Shown here: one piece after another, positions 32,926 to 57,819 of the stretch
Numbering within the stretch: position 1 is the stretch's first letter
Layout of the letters: each line of letters begins with the position of its first letter
Assembly: GCA_905221605.1 (NCBI GenBank)
Contig: CAJNDS010001702.1
Span: forward strand, 60,001 to 122,000
DNA: 62,000 nt
Source of the DNA: Symbiodinium natans
Taxonomy: Eukaryota > Sar > Dinophyceae > Suessiales > Symbiodiniaceae
Direction of reading: 5' to 3'
The notes under the pieces: generated by a model
The model's database searches: none
Seen by the model: only the letters and a program-made list of their open reading frames with translations
What the model was told of the DNA's origin: nothing
Position numbers and translations under genes: made by a program

Positions 32926-33489
32926 CGCATGGGCAGGGACAGGAAGCAAACCCAGAAGCCGATTTGGGGCGTAATTGGAGGTGCATGGTTGCTTACAGGT
33001 AGGTTTTTAGGGTGTAGGGTTAGGGTTTAGGGTTCAGGGTTCAGGGTTCAGGGTTCAGGGTTCAGGGTTCAGGGTTCAGGGTTTAGGGTTTAAGTTAATC
33101 GGTACTTATAAGTATGGCTTTAAGTAGGGCAACTATGGTTTCGACCCATTTAGGGCCCTTCGAAGGACCTGGAGACTAAGAGCGGCATGGCACGTTCATG
33201 CACCTGAGCACCTAGAACCAACACCCTAAACCCCAAAACCCTGAACCCTAAACCCTAAAACCTTAACGCGGGGCCTCAAAGCTGCCACGTAAGTCCGAGG
33301 CACCGTAGTAGGGCGATGAGTCCGTGAACTGCACCTGAATGCTGTGATTTCCATGGTGGTAGGGGCCGCGAGAGTTTCAGATACACAAAAGGCCACAGGC
33401 CGAGATCTTGGCGACCACCCTGCAAGCTCTCAAGCCCCCGCCTCCCAACCAACTTCGACCGGAACCTGCCCCCCACCCACCCAACCCCC

Positions 33490-34259
33490 CCCCCCCCCAA
33501 AAAAAAAAAAAATATATATATATATATATAATATATATATATAGAGTGTAAATACACAAAAAGAAGCTTCTCCAGGATGATGTGGGGCAAATATCTTCCG
33601 GATTTAGGTCCCTCGGGGGGGGGGGGGGGAGTGGGGTACTAATCCGAAGAATGTGGAAACCTACATCAATAGCAGAACACGTACCATGATGAACAGAGCA
33701 TCCAAAAAAGGCAATAAACCCCAAACCCTAAGCCCTAAACCCGAAACGCCCTAAACCCTAAACCCGGATCAGTGCGGCTGAAGCCTGCAAAACCCTAGAC
33801 CCTCGAGCCCCAACCCTGCGCCCCACGAAAAGTATGCTCGCTTCGGAACAGGCTCACCAACCTTCACTCTCATGACTATGACATGCCGTGCTGTGGGGTT
33901 TTTTGGTTCTGAGCTGAGATTCAAGGCTCATAGGGTTTAGGGCTTATTGGGGTTTTTGGTTCTGAGCTCAAAGTCAAGGCTCATAGGGCTTTAGGGCTTC
34001 TAAGGGTTTACGGATGGGGTAGGAGGGTCTTGTGGTTGAAGGTCGACGGCTTCAGCACCCCCGGGCTTGCGGAGATATGCGGATGTAAAGTGGAAACGTC
34101 CGCACATTCCGCATGCGATGATTCACACTACATATATCTATATCTATATATATATATACATACACGTACATCTCTCTTTCTCTCTTCTACGATAGACGTA
34201 TACATATACACATATTGAATATACATATATATATATATATATAAATATATAACATTTTG

Positions 34260-34290
<31 letters not shown>

Positions 34291-34300
34291 CTCATAATCA
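33490..34300. repeat. TA-rich microsatellites
   Basis: C-tract plus A-tract plus (TA)n at 33,486-33,545, and (TATA) blocks with interruptions at 34,125-34,290. No gene was found in this stretch; 33,276-33,340 has an exon-like open frame on the minus strand. Confidence 0.8.
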
Positions 34301-34372
34301 AAATAGTAGTAAGAAAGCCTAGTTCCAAAATCCCCGCAGAAGCCGCGGGCTCCTGCCAAGGGGCACGCCCAC

Positions 34373-34436
34373 GGGGATCGAGCACGTAACCGAAGCTGAT
34401 GGCTTTCCCCGGCGTGCCGTTGAACAGGCCATTCCT
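34373..34436 (-). CDS. candidate exon
   Basis: After TTGAACAG the minus strand encodes RNGLFNGTPGKAISFGYVLD and one Pro, then GT. Composition is strongly protein-like and no other frame is comparable. Family not recognised. It lies 1.4 kb downstream of the fucose synthase stop on the same strand. Confidence 0.4.
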
Positions 34437-34744
34437 CTGTTCAACCCTTGGGTCCTAAATACCCAACCCCCGTACTTTTGGGGTGCACAGACGGGTGTCT
34501 TGTGTCCAAGGAAAGCCAGGAAGGGAAGCTCACACATTCACAAGTATCGGTGGTGTTGTGGGAACCAGCTCATCCCCTTCACGATTTAGCCACTAAGCCC
34601 CTCTCGGTCCACCCACCTCTCCCTATCACCCACTCTTCCTTAGAGGGGAATCTCAGGTTCAATTCTTGTTTAAAACTCAGATGTCATACTGCGACCCAGT
34701 CATTTGAAGAGCTTTGGGGCTAACAAATAGTCCCCAGACTCCTG

Positions 34745-34866
34745 GATTGCCTACTACCCCCCTCCATAATAGCCCCCCTGGTTCCCCCCTATAATTGAGA
34801 TAATTAAGCCGGTTATTTAAGGGGGAACCCAGGGGGGGTTAGTATAGACAGGGGTAGTAGGGGAAC
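34745..34866. mobile_element. fold-back element
   Basis: CTACTACCCC and GGGGTAGTAG at the ends, with CCCCCCTGGTTCCCCC and GGGGGAACCCAGGGGGG inside, form one long imperfect hairpin. Confidence 0.65.
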
Positions 34867-35854
34867 CCATGATAGACGCCTAGACTCTATAGATCAAAGC
34901 TGCTGGCAGGGTTCTCAGAACCCTAAAAATCCCGAAATCCTGCAAGGCCTGACCCTACCTCTAAACCCTAAACCCTAAACCTAACCCTAAACCGTAAACC
35001 CTAAACCCCAAGAGCCATAAACCCTAAACCCTGGCTTAGGACCTTAGGGTTTCAGGCTTCCAGGCTAGGGTTGCGCAGCGGACCCGTCCGAAGTGGGCCC
35101 AAGTCCAAACTCAGCAAGGGTTTAGGGTTTTGGGTTTTGGGATCAAAGGGTTCAGGGTGTAGGGGTTGGCGAATGAATAGACCTTGGGGGTTGATTAGGG
35201 TTTCCAAGGCTCAGGGAATACAGACCGTACAGTCCGCAACTAGTTTCTCTGATCGTCCGAGGCGCAGGAACAGGAAAATGCCACCGAAGGTAATGACCGT
35301 CTGCCTGAGCGCACGCGTGGAACATGCCCCGAGCCGCTGCAAATGACAATAACACTCCTAAACCCTAAGCCCTAACCCTAAATACCTAAGCCCTGTGAAC
35401 CATAAATCCGAGAACCTCCACTCAGAAACACGAAACTCGATGCCCTCAAACCGACCACGCTACTTGCGTCGGTGTTTTAGGGTTTGAGGTTTGGGGTTTC
35501 AGGTCTAGGGTTGGGGGTTTCAGGGACACAGAATGGCATGAATCCACACTTACTTTGGCCGGTAACTCTGGTGCTCAGCCAAGGACACATCAAAAAAACT
35601 AAGCCTGTAGGGCTCAGGGGCTTGTAGGGCCTAGGGGCCTATTTTGAGTAAACTTAAGTTGACCTCTCTTCTAACTTACCACGGCTACCACGATGGTAGG
35701 TAAACATTTTCCTAGCAGCCCCTTACACGAGTTCCTACGTGGCTGCCACCCGACAAAAAGTAAACATCCTAGATGCAAAAGCCCTGTCTGCCCCGCAGCG
35801 CCCTTCTTTTCTTGATGCTTGGACGTGCAATGCCAGCCTGTGAGACCCAGCCTC

Positions 35855-49172
<13,318 letters not shown>

Positions 49173-50269
49173 CTCCGCACGGTCGCAGGGAGGGCAGGTT
49201 ACCCACATGCCTTCCCAGAACCCTGCACCCTAAACCCTAAACCCTAACCACGAAACCCTAACCCAACATTTAGGATTTAGGAGTCAGGGTTTAGGGTTTA
49301 GGGCTTAGGGTTCGGGTTTGGGGTTTAGGGTTTAGACTTTGGGGTTTCGGGTTTAGAGTTTGGGGTTTAGGGTTTGTGGTAAACTGGACAGGAGCTTCAT
49401 GGGCAGTGATAACTTGGATAAGTATGGCAACAAGGGTTATATCTGGCTATCACCTTACTTGGTTACTCAAGGGTCTCTTATGACTCTGCTTCGGACCCTA
49501 TCAGCCGTGAGCCATCAGGCAGGGCTTAGGGATGAGGAACTTTAGGGTCAACATGACTCGTACTGTTTTTTGCATGCCCCCTTTGAAGCCCCAACAAACT
49601 CAACTCAACTTTCTGCCACAACGCCAAACCAACAGAGCCGCGCCTGTGACTAAGATCACAGATTCCGCCATCAGCGGCAGGGAAAACTAGTGAACTCTGG
49701 ACCCGCAATGGCTGCGGCATGAGCGAAACGGTTCACGGTAGCCATAGATATTAGTATACCCGCAAAGAAGGCGGATCTAACAGGCCAGAACCATACTTTC
49801 CCTATTTAGAACTACGGCTGCAACAGTTTTACATAGCTATACAAATGAGCCCTAATTCCAAAACCCATACCTCCAAGTAGGGTTGAGGGGTTGGAGCTTT
49901 GAGACCACCGCTCAGTGTTTAGGGTTTAGGGCTTAGGACTCAGGGTGTAGGATTCAGAGTTCTGGGTTCAGGGGCCAGGGCCTTGGCACATGGTAGGGTT
50001 TTGGCAGAGTAGTTGCAAAGCTACTTGTGCTCGTCTACAGCCCATGGACCTTCCCTAACCCTACACCTAAACCCTAAAACACCAAACCCTAACCCTGAAA
50101 AAGGGCATCTCGTGTGTTCGGCCTGGAGCCACCACGTGCATGCTTGGGGCTTAGGGAAAAACAAAGTTGGACTCGTTGGGTTTTGGGTTTAAGGTTTACG
50201 GTTTAGGGTTCAGGGCTTACGGTTACAAGGCATTTGGGCTGTTTCGAATACAGGTGCGTCCTCAAACAC

Positions 50270-50368
50270 CCTAAGGCCCAGTATGTAGCACGTCTCGTAG
50301 CCGCACCCAAGTAACCACAAGGTTCGAGGCTCTTGGTTGCGACTCAGCTGCGCAACGGCCGCATAGGC
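50270..50368 (-). CDS. candidate exon
   Basis: Exactly 33 codons between CTCTGAG and GTGTTTG: AYAAVAQLSRNQEPRTLW then LLGCGYETCYILGLR. The frame stays open on both sides (QCSE before, VFEDAPVF after), 55 codons in all. Strongly protein-like; family not recognised. Confidence 0.45.
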
Positions 50369-51005
50369 CTCAGAGCATTGAGGGCTTAGGATCTAAACAC
50401 TATAAACGGTCACCCATAAACCCCTAAGCCTCTAAATCCTCAGCCCACCTAAGCCCCTAAACTCTCAGCCCGTTAGGGTTTAGGGTTTGGGTTCAGCCGA
50501 CCGGAGAGTCCGACAAGACGAGTATACTTTTCCACCACTCTAGGGCTTAGGGATTGCATGCTGAGCCACACAAGCCATCAGCCATACCAGTGACGAAAGA
50601 ATGACTATATGACAGTATTCTCGGAGCGCTTGCACATGGGGATGGTGATGGGCTGAGCCTGCCCAGAATCGAGATGTTGCATCTGGCTCGGACTGAGACG
50701 CGATGAAAGCATGGTGCGCGACAGTGACTCTCACAGCAACCCCTCACCTCCCCCCCCTATTGCCCCCGAAAAAAAGGACATGGCGGAGAATTCGGGGGTT
50801 CGCATCGAAGTCTCGGAAAAGAGGCGAGCCACAGACATGATGAACCGTGCTCGAGCTTGTGGAGTTGCAAAGAGGAAACATTTTAAGCGAAATAGCCAGA
50901 TGGAAAGAGGAAACTCAGATACACCCTGCCTAGGAGCTTATGGCTTGTAAACCGAACCCCTCAACCCCGAAGCTTCGTCAAACCTTCATAAGAGCTTCGG
51001 GTAGT

Positions 51006-51107
51006 AGCTCCTACTGGGTACTCATCAGCAGGGTTTTGAGGATCCTAAACGGGTATAACCATGTAGTTACCCTGCCTATAACTCTACTTTTATAAATACC
51101 CATGAAC
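51006..51107. mobile_element. fold-back element, family C, diverged copy
   Basis: GTAGCTCCTACTGGGTACTCAT at the left and ATAAATACCCATGAACC at the right, with GGTATAACC inside. Confidence 0.45.
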
Positions 51108-51324
51108 CCTAAACCCTAAGCCATAAGCCTTCAACTCCAAACCCGAAACCCTTAACCCTGCCTATAAGTAACCAACCCTAAACCCTAAACCCTAAAACCT
51201 CCAAGTAGCCCCCAAGGGTTGCATGACGACGAACATGTCAGACGAGGCTCGTCATCATTGCGTATCACGCAGGTCCAAACCATGAGCCTCAGAACAAACG
51301 CAAACCTTGACATGGGCTGGGGGT

Positions 51325-51402
51325 TTAGGGTTTAGGGTTTAGGGTTTAGGGTTTAGGGTTTAGGGTTTAGGGTTTAGGGTTTAGGGTTTAGGGTTTGGGG
51401 TT
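51325..51402. repeat. telomere-type array (TTTAGGG on +)
   Basis: Ten to eleven copies followed by TTGAGGG variants. Confidence 0.9.
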
Positions 51403-51694
51403 TAGGGTTGAGGGTTGGGTCGAGGGTTGAGGGTTGAGGGTTGGGGTCTCGAAAACACCTAATGCACCGTAAAAAGTTGATATGCAAAGCCACCGCCACG
51501 CCACACCCATATCTCGCCCAGAGCAAAGCAGCAACACTAAACAACCTCCTTCAAGTAGGGGGATCACTGTTTCTGAAGCTCGACCCCGAATCGGAAGGCT
51601 TCTGCATATTTCTACTAAACCCTAAACCCTAAACCCCAAACCCCTAAAACCCTAAACCCCTAAACCCTAAACCCTCAACCCTCCCATCTATCGC

Positions 51695-51746
51695 CCAGCC
51701 ACGCTCCGCCCAATGCCCAGAAGAGCCCTTCAACGGCCATCAGCAC
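51695..51746 (-). CDS. candidate exon of a membrane protein
   Basis: After ATGAGAG the minus strand encodes VLMAVEGLFWALGGAWL, then a GC donor-like site. Hydrophobic and Trp-rich. Phase fits a direct join to the exon at 52,467-52,526. Confidence 0.4.
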
Positions 51747-51773
51747 CTCTCATGAGGGGAGGGGACTCTCCTA

Positions 51774-51885
51774 ACCTTGGGGACGAAATGAACCCTAAAA
51801 GGGTTTATGGTTCATATACCTTAATAGGAATTATAGTAGTATAGGCTATAGGACCCCAATTTTAGGGTTCATTTGGTCCCCAAGG
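51774..51885. mobile_element. fold-back MITE, family A, copy 3
   Basis: Starts ACCTTGGGGACGAAATGAAC and ends TTTGGTCCCCAAGG. It is longer than copy 1 by a GGTTTATGGTTCATATACC insert, which is also present in reverse in copy 2. Confidence 0.85.
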
Positions 51886-51894
51886 AAGGGACTG

Positions 51895-52227
51895 TTAGGC
51901 TACTTTGGGTGTAGAATTAGGAACGACGCAAGGTGAGAAGTATATGTAGGCTGACAGTGTAATCTCAGCAGCCTGTCTCATGGTCAGGGCTCGTCGTTTG
52001 TTTAGGGTTTTGGAGTTCATGGACGTTGCACTCGTCTGGGCTGAAATTGCTGCGCGCTTGGTGCCTGGGCCCTGAAAAGCCCTGAAAGTCCTCAAGCAAA
52101 AACCGAAAATCAAAAACAACAAACAAAAAAAACGGCTCTCGGAGTAGAATGTAGGATAGTCAAGGCCTAAAGCAAAGTGAGCCTCAAGCCAAAGCTTACG
52201 AAGCTTGTCTGCAGAGCTGTCACGCAA
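51895..52227 (-). CDS. candidate open frame
   Basis: Open for 110 codons. After CTCTGCAG (about 52,209) it reads DKLRKLWLEAHFALGLDYP and then a hydrophobic run (FFCLLFLIFGFCL). No family recognised; lies between two stronger candidate exons on the same strand. Confidence 0.25.
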   Translation of the reverse strand: MRDSSADKLRKLWLEAHFALGLDYPTFYSESRFFCLLFLIFGFCLRTFRAFQGPGTKRAAISAQTSATSMNSKTLNKRRALTMRQAAEITLSAYIYFSPCVVPNSTPKVA

Positions 52228-52466
52228 AGGAGTTGGCTGCAGCCGGGTAAGGTTTAATGGTTCAGGGTTTAGGGTTTGAGCTTGAGGGTTTAGGGGGATT
52301 TGGCCTTCGGGTTGGCTAGGGTTTAGGAATCAGGGTTTAGGGTTTAGGGTTTAGGGTGTAGGGTTTAGGGTTTGGGGTTTAGGGGTTAGGGATTAGGGTT
52401 TAGGGATTAGGGATTAATTAGGGTTTAGGGTTAAGGGTTTAGGGTTAGGGTTTAGAATCTAGGTGC

Positions 52467-52526
52467 CTGGAAGATCAGCGCGAGGCAGCCGGTCATCTCA
52501 AACCACTTGAAGGTGCACGTGCCAAC
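52467..52526 (-). CDS. candidate exon of a membrane protein
   Basis: Exactly 20 codons between CGCGAG and a GC donor (TTCCAG|GCACC): VGTCTFKWFEMTGCLALIFQ. Amphipathic to hydrophobic, and the GC donor matches the usage in the fucose synthase gene. Confidence 0.45.
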
Positions 52527-52547
52527 CTCGCGCATTTGTCTTACTGT

Positions 52548-52637
52548 TGGTTGGCAGGGAATGGGGGATGAGGTACCCTATATAATCCCTTGAAGGGTAT
52601 ATATATATATAATACGCACACACATATATTCCCGTAA

Positions 52638-52681
<44 letters not shown>

Positions 52682-52742
52682 CCCTTGCCAAGGGTATTTG
52701 AGGGCCCTAATTCCCTCATTCCCTGCGAACCAACAGTAAGTC
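52548..52742. mobile_element. fold-back element carrying a (GA)n tract
   Basis: CTTACTGTTGGTTGGCAGGG and CCCTGCGAACCAACAGTAAG form the ends. The loop holds a TA run and about 22 GA units (52,641-52,684). Confidence 0.8.
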
Positions 52743-53269
52743 GTTGGGCACCGCTTCCCCCTGCCAAGGAAGTCCGGCTTTGGGGTTTATGGTTTAGGAT
52801 TTAGGATTTGGGCTCATGGGTTGGATGGCCCCCCTTATACGAACAGTCCTTAATAGGGAAGGGTTTAGGGTTAGGGTTTAGGGTTTGGGGTTTGGGGTTT
52901 AGGGTTTAAGTTTTAGGGTTTAGGGTTAAGGGCTAAGGGCTAAGGGCTAAGGGTTAAGGGTTAAGGGTTAAGGGTTAAGGGTTTAGGGTTTAGGGTGTAG
53001 CAGTGGTCAGCTGTACGCAGTTGTGTGCAGACATGCCCACCCCAAGGCCACCCAAACACTACTCAAAACGAGCCAAAAAAGAGCCAGCCAAATCCAAGCC
53101 AGCCCACATCCAAACACTTCTGCACTCAACGCTTGTACTTCGGACTAACATCTAGCACGCTGCCTTATGTCATGGAGCCTGATGCCTTGCTTTTTGCAAG
53201 GTGACATCTGAGAAGATGCCTTGGAAAAGATGTTAGATGTCGAGCTTTCGAAAGAGAAAATTTGGTTTT

Positions 53270-54035
53270 GCATTGGGCGGGCTTTCTCATTGTTCCATTC
53301 TGGATGTATCAAGGCTGCATGGCGAAAGATTTGTTGCCATAAATACGCCTTGCGAAAATCATGTCTAGAAGCTTGCGAGAGCCAAATCAGCGTTTGCGTT
53401 GGGGGGTGTCTTCGGCCGGAGGGCCTTCTCATTGTTTCTATTCTCGACGTCGGGGTGTCATGGTGTTGATATGAACAGGCCTTGTGAGAGTCATGTCTAG
53501 AAGCTTACCAGAACCAAATCAGCGCTTGCCCGCGGGGTGTCTTCGGCCGGAGGGCCTTCTCATTGTTTTTTCTTCTCTATGCCGGAGCGTAGAGGTTGCC
53601 TGGCGAAAGACCCTTTGCGAAAAAAGGTCTAGAAGCTTGCGAGGGCCAAATCAGCGTTTGCGTTGGGGGGTGTCTTCGGCCGGAGGGCCTTCTCATTGTT
53701 TCTATTCTCGACGTCGGGGTGTCATGGTGTTGATATGAACAGGCCTTGTGAGAGTCATGTCTAGAAGCTTACCAGAACCAAATCAGCGCTTGCCCGCGGG
53801 GTGTCTTCGGCCGGAGGGCCTTCTCATTGTTTTTTCTTCTCTATGCCGGAGCGTAGAGGTTGCCTGGCGAAAGACCCTTTGCGAAAAAAGGTCTAGAAGC
53901 TTGCGAGGGCCAAATCAGCGTTTGCGTTGGGGGGTGTCTTCGGCCGGAGGGCCTTCTCATTGTTTCTATTCTCGACGTCGGGGTGTCATGGTGTTGATAT
54001 GAACAAACCTTGTGAGTGACTCTCATGTCTAGAAG
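53270..54035. repeat. 264-bp higher-order tandem repeat
   Basis: GTGTCTTCGGCCGGAGGGCC occurs at about 53,405, 53,538, 53,669, 53,802 and 53,933. Spacing alternates 133 and 131 bp, so two related half-units form a 264-bp dimer. The dimers at 53,484-53,747 and 53,748-54,011 appear identical. Repeated open frames inside are a by-product. Confidence 0.9.
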
Positions 54036-54039
54036 CTTG

Positions 54040-54200
54040 GCCTCCCAGGGACCTCCCAGGGGCCTCGCAGGGGCCTCCCAGGGGCCTCCCTCCCAGAGGC
54101 TCCCATCTGAGAAGCCTCCGAAGGGCATCTGGGCCTTTTCAGAGGGGCCTCCCAGGCGCCTCCCACAGGGGCCTCCCAGGAGCCTCCCAGGCAGGGTTGG
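54040..54200. repeat. GGCCTCCCAGG minisatellite
   Basis: About ten degenerate units of GGCCTCCCAGGG and GGCCTCGCAGGG, directly following the 264-bp repeat. Confidence 0.8.
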
Positions 54201-54257
54201 GGCGGGCCTCGTCACAGCACAAGGTCGGGTTTAGGGTTAAAATATATAAACAGTCAC

Positions 54258-54335
54258 TGAGCCAGGCGACTGTCGCCTGGCGACCCTCAGGGGTGCGGTT
54301 GGCAGGCTCTGCAGCTCAGCAGAGCCTGCCATGGT
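54258..54335. repeat. two adjacent hairpins
   Basis: CCAGGCGAC-TGTCGCCTGG at about 54,263-54,281, and GGCAGGCTCTGC-AGCTCA-GCAGAGCCTGCC at about 54,300-54,331. Both are perfect stems of 8-12 bp. Confidence 0.75.
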
Positions 54336-54929
54336 CTCGCTGGCGCTCGACGCGCCCGCCTACCCACAGAAGGAGAGGGTTGGCGGGCGGGGTTAGGATT
54401 TAGGGTTTAGGGTTTAGGATTTAGGGTTTAGGGTTTAGGGTTGCGTACGATGATCCCAATTAAAGACTGTTAGTATGAGGGGGAACATCCCAATTCCTGG
54501 GTGTTTAGGCTTTAGGTCTTGCAGTGGGCTACCCAACCGACTTCCGGGTCTGTAGAATCCACCCTGAACCCTAAACCCTAAACCCTAAACCCTTCAACCC
54601 AGATGGGTAAGACTGAGGCCCGCCACTGAAACTTTGCGGCTGAGGCGACCGGGACTCATGGGGGCTCAATGCTCGATGGGGTCTAGGGTGCATGTAGGGT
54701 TTTGCTTGTAAGTAGGGTTTAAGAGTGCAAGGCTTACTGTGTAGGGATTTGGCTTTAGGCTTCAGGGTGTAAGGCAGGCTTTCGAGCAAGGCGTAGGGGT
54801 TAGGTCAGGTTTCTCCGAGGAGCCATCATAGCGAAGGGCACCACCAAAGTTACACCTGAGCAAGGTCTGCGAGGTTGCAATGGTTTCCGGGTTGTGGGGT
54901 TGGAGGGCGGGTTTCGGATTCTACCCTAA

Positions 54930-55665
54930 ACCTTTGCATCAACTTTTGACAAAAACTCAAAACTGGTATCGAATTTAACAACTCATCATCAAATTCAGTC
55001 CCAAACCAAGTTTTAATCGATATACCATTACAAGGCTGAAAAAAGTAAGCAAATACAGAATTCTATTGTTTACAAAAATCACATCAACAATACCAAATGT
55101 TTTTTCTTTACCATATTTGGTTATTTCATGAATTTCAAATTTGAGATTCTTTTTTCTTTTCTAAATAAAGAAGTTATAGAGAGTTCAAATGATGGCCAAT
55201 GAGAAATGCTTTTACCTTTTTGATGAATATATGTAGATTGGTAAATTGGAGTATATCCTTTGAGTTTTTTTGTCTACAAATTTTTTAAAAAAGCTCAAAT
55301 TTGGATTGCATCGATTTACATCCAATATGGAAAATTATATATTCTGAATTTTCTTCAATTTCTTCTGCTTTTTTTGGCATAAATCCAATTTTTCTCCTTT
55401 TTTCATATTGTTTTATTGGTTTCTTATTAGTCTGATCTGGCGAAATTTCAATTTCTTGAATTCTATATTCAGTTTCTCCTTCATACGATTATGTCATAGA
55501 AGGTACAGTCAAAAATAACTTATTACGAAAGAAAAAAGATCAAAAACATTGAGAACAACGTTTTAACAGGCGCTGTACTTTTTTAGTTCAGCAGTAAAAA
55601 TAATTTTGAGAATTTCTAAATTGTTTGTTGAAGCAGGGTTTAATAAATTAAAAGCAGCTGCTAAG
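54930..55665. other. AT-rich island with decayed coding sequence
   Basis: About 70% A+T, abruptly different from the GC-rich flanks and free of TTTAGGG. On the minus strand, 55,290-55,487 is open with AT-biased codons (YEGETEYRIQEIEISPDQ, then KPIKQYEKRRKIGFMPKK). A second frame at about 54,985-55,165 reads NLKFEIHEITKYGKEKTFG, faintly like a C2-domain strand pair. No starts are intact and several stops interrupt. It may be transferred from an AT-rich genome; the source is unknown. Confidence 0.6.
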
Positions 55666-55742
55666 ACGGGTAAAGCCCTAAACTCAAACCCTACACGCTA
55701 GACGCCCTAGAGAGCTGTAGCTGCTAAACGAGTCCCCCCTGC

Positions 55743-55785
55743 GACGGGTTCAGGACCGTCTTGCCCATCTTGTTGTAAAGGGCTA
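55743..55785 (-). CDS. candidate exon
   Basis: Encodes (V)ALYNKMGKTVLNP between GGCGAAG and a GC donor. The split Val codon is completed from the exon at 55,885-55,948 in matching phase. A 99-bp GC-AG intron containing TTTAGGG copies separates them. Confidence 0.4.
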
Positions 55786-55884
55786 CTTCGCCAGCAGCTT
55801 GCTGGGAAGGGCGCCCGGCAAGTCATCTTAACTGGGGGGTTGAGGAGCATCTTCCCTAAACCCTAAACCCTAAACCCCAATTGC

Positions 55885-55948
55885 CTGCAATGATGTTGCT
55901 CCAGTCTGCAGCCGCAACTAACCAGCGCGGTGGCATTCGCTTGGTCTC
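55885..55948 (-). CDS. candidate exon
   Basis: Encodes ETKRMPPRWLVAAADWSNII plus Ala and one base between CTGTGAG and a GC donor (GCAG|GCAAT). Joined to the next exon it reads DWSNIIAVALYNKMGK. Family not recognised. Confidence 0.45.
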
Positions 55949-56974
55949 CTCACAGGGTTTAGGGTTTAGGGTCCCAGTCAACCAGGGGGGATAGAGTTCT
56001 GAGTTCTGGGTGCTGTCAAGGACAAATGCAGGACCACCTACCTTTAAGGATGCAATAGGGCAGCTTAAAGGAAAGACCACAAAAAAAAAACTTCTTGAGG
56101 GCATCTCAAACACTGAATCCAAGGGCCCATCCTCCAACAAAATTTGGGAGACCTGTGCCAGCGTGTCCACGCCCAGACCCCTGTTCTTCTTACTGGTTCT
56201 TCTTACTGGTTCTCTTAGTTGTCCAGTAACCTGGGGAAATAACGGTTAACCTTTGGGATTCCGAGGGGATTATACTACCCCCAAAAAAGGATAAAGGTTA
56301 CCTACTACTCTACTACTAGGTTCTTAGCAGCCGGGAAAGAGAGAAAGCTGCCACACAAGGCCCTTGCGGACACTACGGGTGCTGACGGGCTACGGGGCCC
56401 CGGAGGCCCTGTGGGCTGAGGGAACTTCCGGGCTCTACGGGCCCCTTCAGGCCGGTGTTTAACAATTAGGGTTAGGGATTAGGGTAAACTCTCAAACTTA
56501 TGCACTTCTAAGCTCGAAACACTAAGCCCTGCATATGCCCCACAGTCATTAAGACTTATGTAACGTCGGTTCTAGTTTAGCATCCCTTTTGAGGGTTCTT
56601 CAATCCAGGGGCTCGTGTAGGAAGGGTACCTTGTAAAAGTACCCGAACTTAGAACTCAGGACAGACTCCCCATGCAAGCCCTGAACCCTAAATCCCAATC
56701 CGCCCCGCAACTTAACTTGAACCTTAAAGCCTCAACCCTAAAAGCTCTTAAACCCCCAAGCCCCCACCTAAACCCTAATCCCTAAACCCTAAACCCTAAA
56801 CCCTAAGCCCTAAACCCTAAACCCTAAGCCCTAAACCCTAAACCCTAAACCCTAGACCCCCCCCCCCCCCCCCCCTTCCCCTAACCCACCCTTCCTCCAT
56901 GCTCCCCATGGCTGAACCGGCTTCAGCGTGGGCTCTTCTTGGGCGCCGTGGCTGCGGCTGCTAGAAGTGATCGC

Positions 56975-57345
56975 ACTCTGTGTGTGTGTGTGTGTATAGT
57001 TATATATATATATATATATATGGTTAAATGTAGTTATACATAGTTATGTATAGTTATAGATAGTTGTAGATAGTTATATATTAATATGTAGTTATATATA
57101 GTGTTAATAGTTATAGTTATATTTAGTTATATATAGTGTTAATAGTTATAGTTATATTTAGTTATATATAGTTCTAAATAGTTATATATAGTTCTGCATA
57201 GTTGTACATGGCGATATATGGTTATATATGGTTATATATATATACACATATAGTTATATATGTTGTATCTAGTTTTATATGTATTGTATATAGAGTATTA
57301 TATATGTATAGTATTATATATTGTTTATGTGCATGTATATGCATA
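56975..57345. repeat. GT and TAGTTATA microsatellite block
   Basis: (GT)9, (TA)n, then ~300 bp of degenerate TAGTTATA/ATATAGTT words. No gene. Confidence 0.85.
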
Positions 57346-57454
57346 CAGAAGAAAAGGAGACAACGAATCATATGAATAAACCCGGAAGTTTAAAACAACA
57401 CACATCCTCAGGGCCCCTTTGGAGGGAGATCTAATCCCCTACAGCCCCGCAAGG

Positions 57455-57590
57455 CTACTTGAAGGTTCGTGGCCACTTGTAAGTTTAGGGTTTAGGGTTT
57501 AGGGTTTAGGGTTTAGGGGTTCGGTTAGGGCCCATGCTTCTACTTCTCTCCCTACTTCTGAGTTCCCATGAACCTCCAAGTAAGCTTTTA
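57455..57590. mobile_element. family C element ends split by a TTTAGGG array
   Basis: CTACTTGAAGGTTCGTGGCC lies on the left and CCCATGAACCTCCAAGTA on the right of a five-copy TTTAGGG run, as if the array formed inside the element. Confidence 0.5.
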
Positions 57591-57762
57591 GCCTCTGCTA
57601 TATCTGGCAGCTCGACTCGAAGTCGAAAGCAAACATGCACGGTTTAGGGTTTAGGGTTTAGGGTTTAGGGTTTAGGGTTTAGGGTTAGGGTTTAGGGTTT
57701 CGCAAACCAAAAACGCAAGTGTGCAGGGGGCACGCTGTCGTTCCTGGAACCCCTTTCGTCAC

Positions 57763-57819
57763 CTTAAATGTTTCTGGCCCCTTGCGCAAGAGAAACTCGG
57801 TTTCTTGAGCAGAGTCACC
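57763..57819 (-). CDS. candidate exon
   Basis: Exactly 19 codons, phase 0-0, between GTGTCAG and the consensus donor AAG|GTGACG: GDSAQETEFLLRKGPETFK. Family not recognised. Confidence 0.4.

Noticed and set aside
33276-33335. Resemblance to the start of the fucose synthase catalytic-His exon (CAGGTGCAGTTCAC)
   Set aside because: The match fades after ~20 bp and the encoded peptide diverges. Probably chance around a splice-like CAG|GT.
34125-34290. Apparent Tyr/Ile-rich proteins in TA-rich DNA
   Set aside because: They are translations of (TA)n microsatellite sequence.
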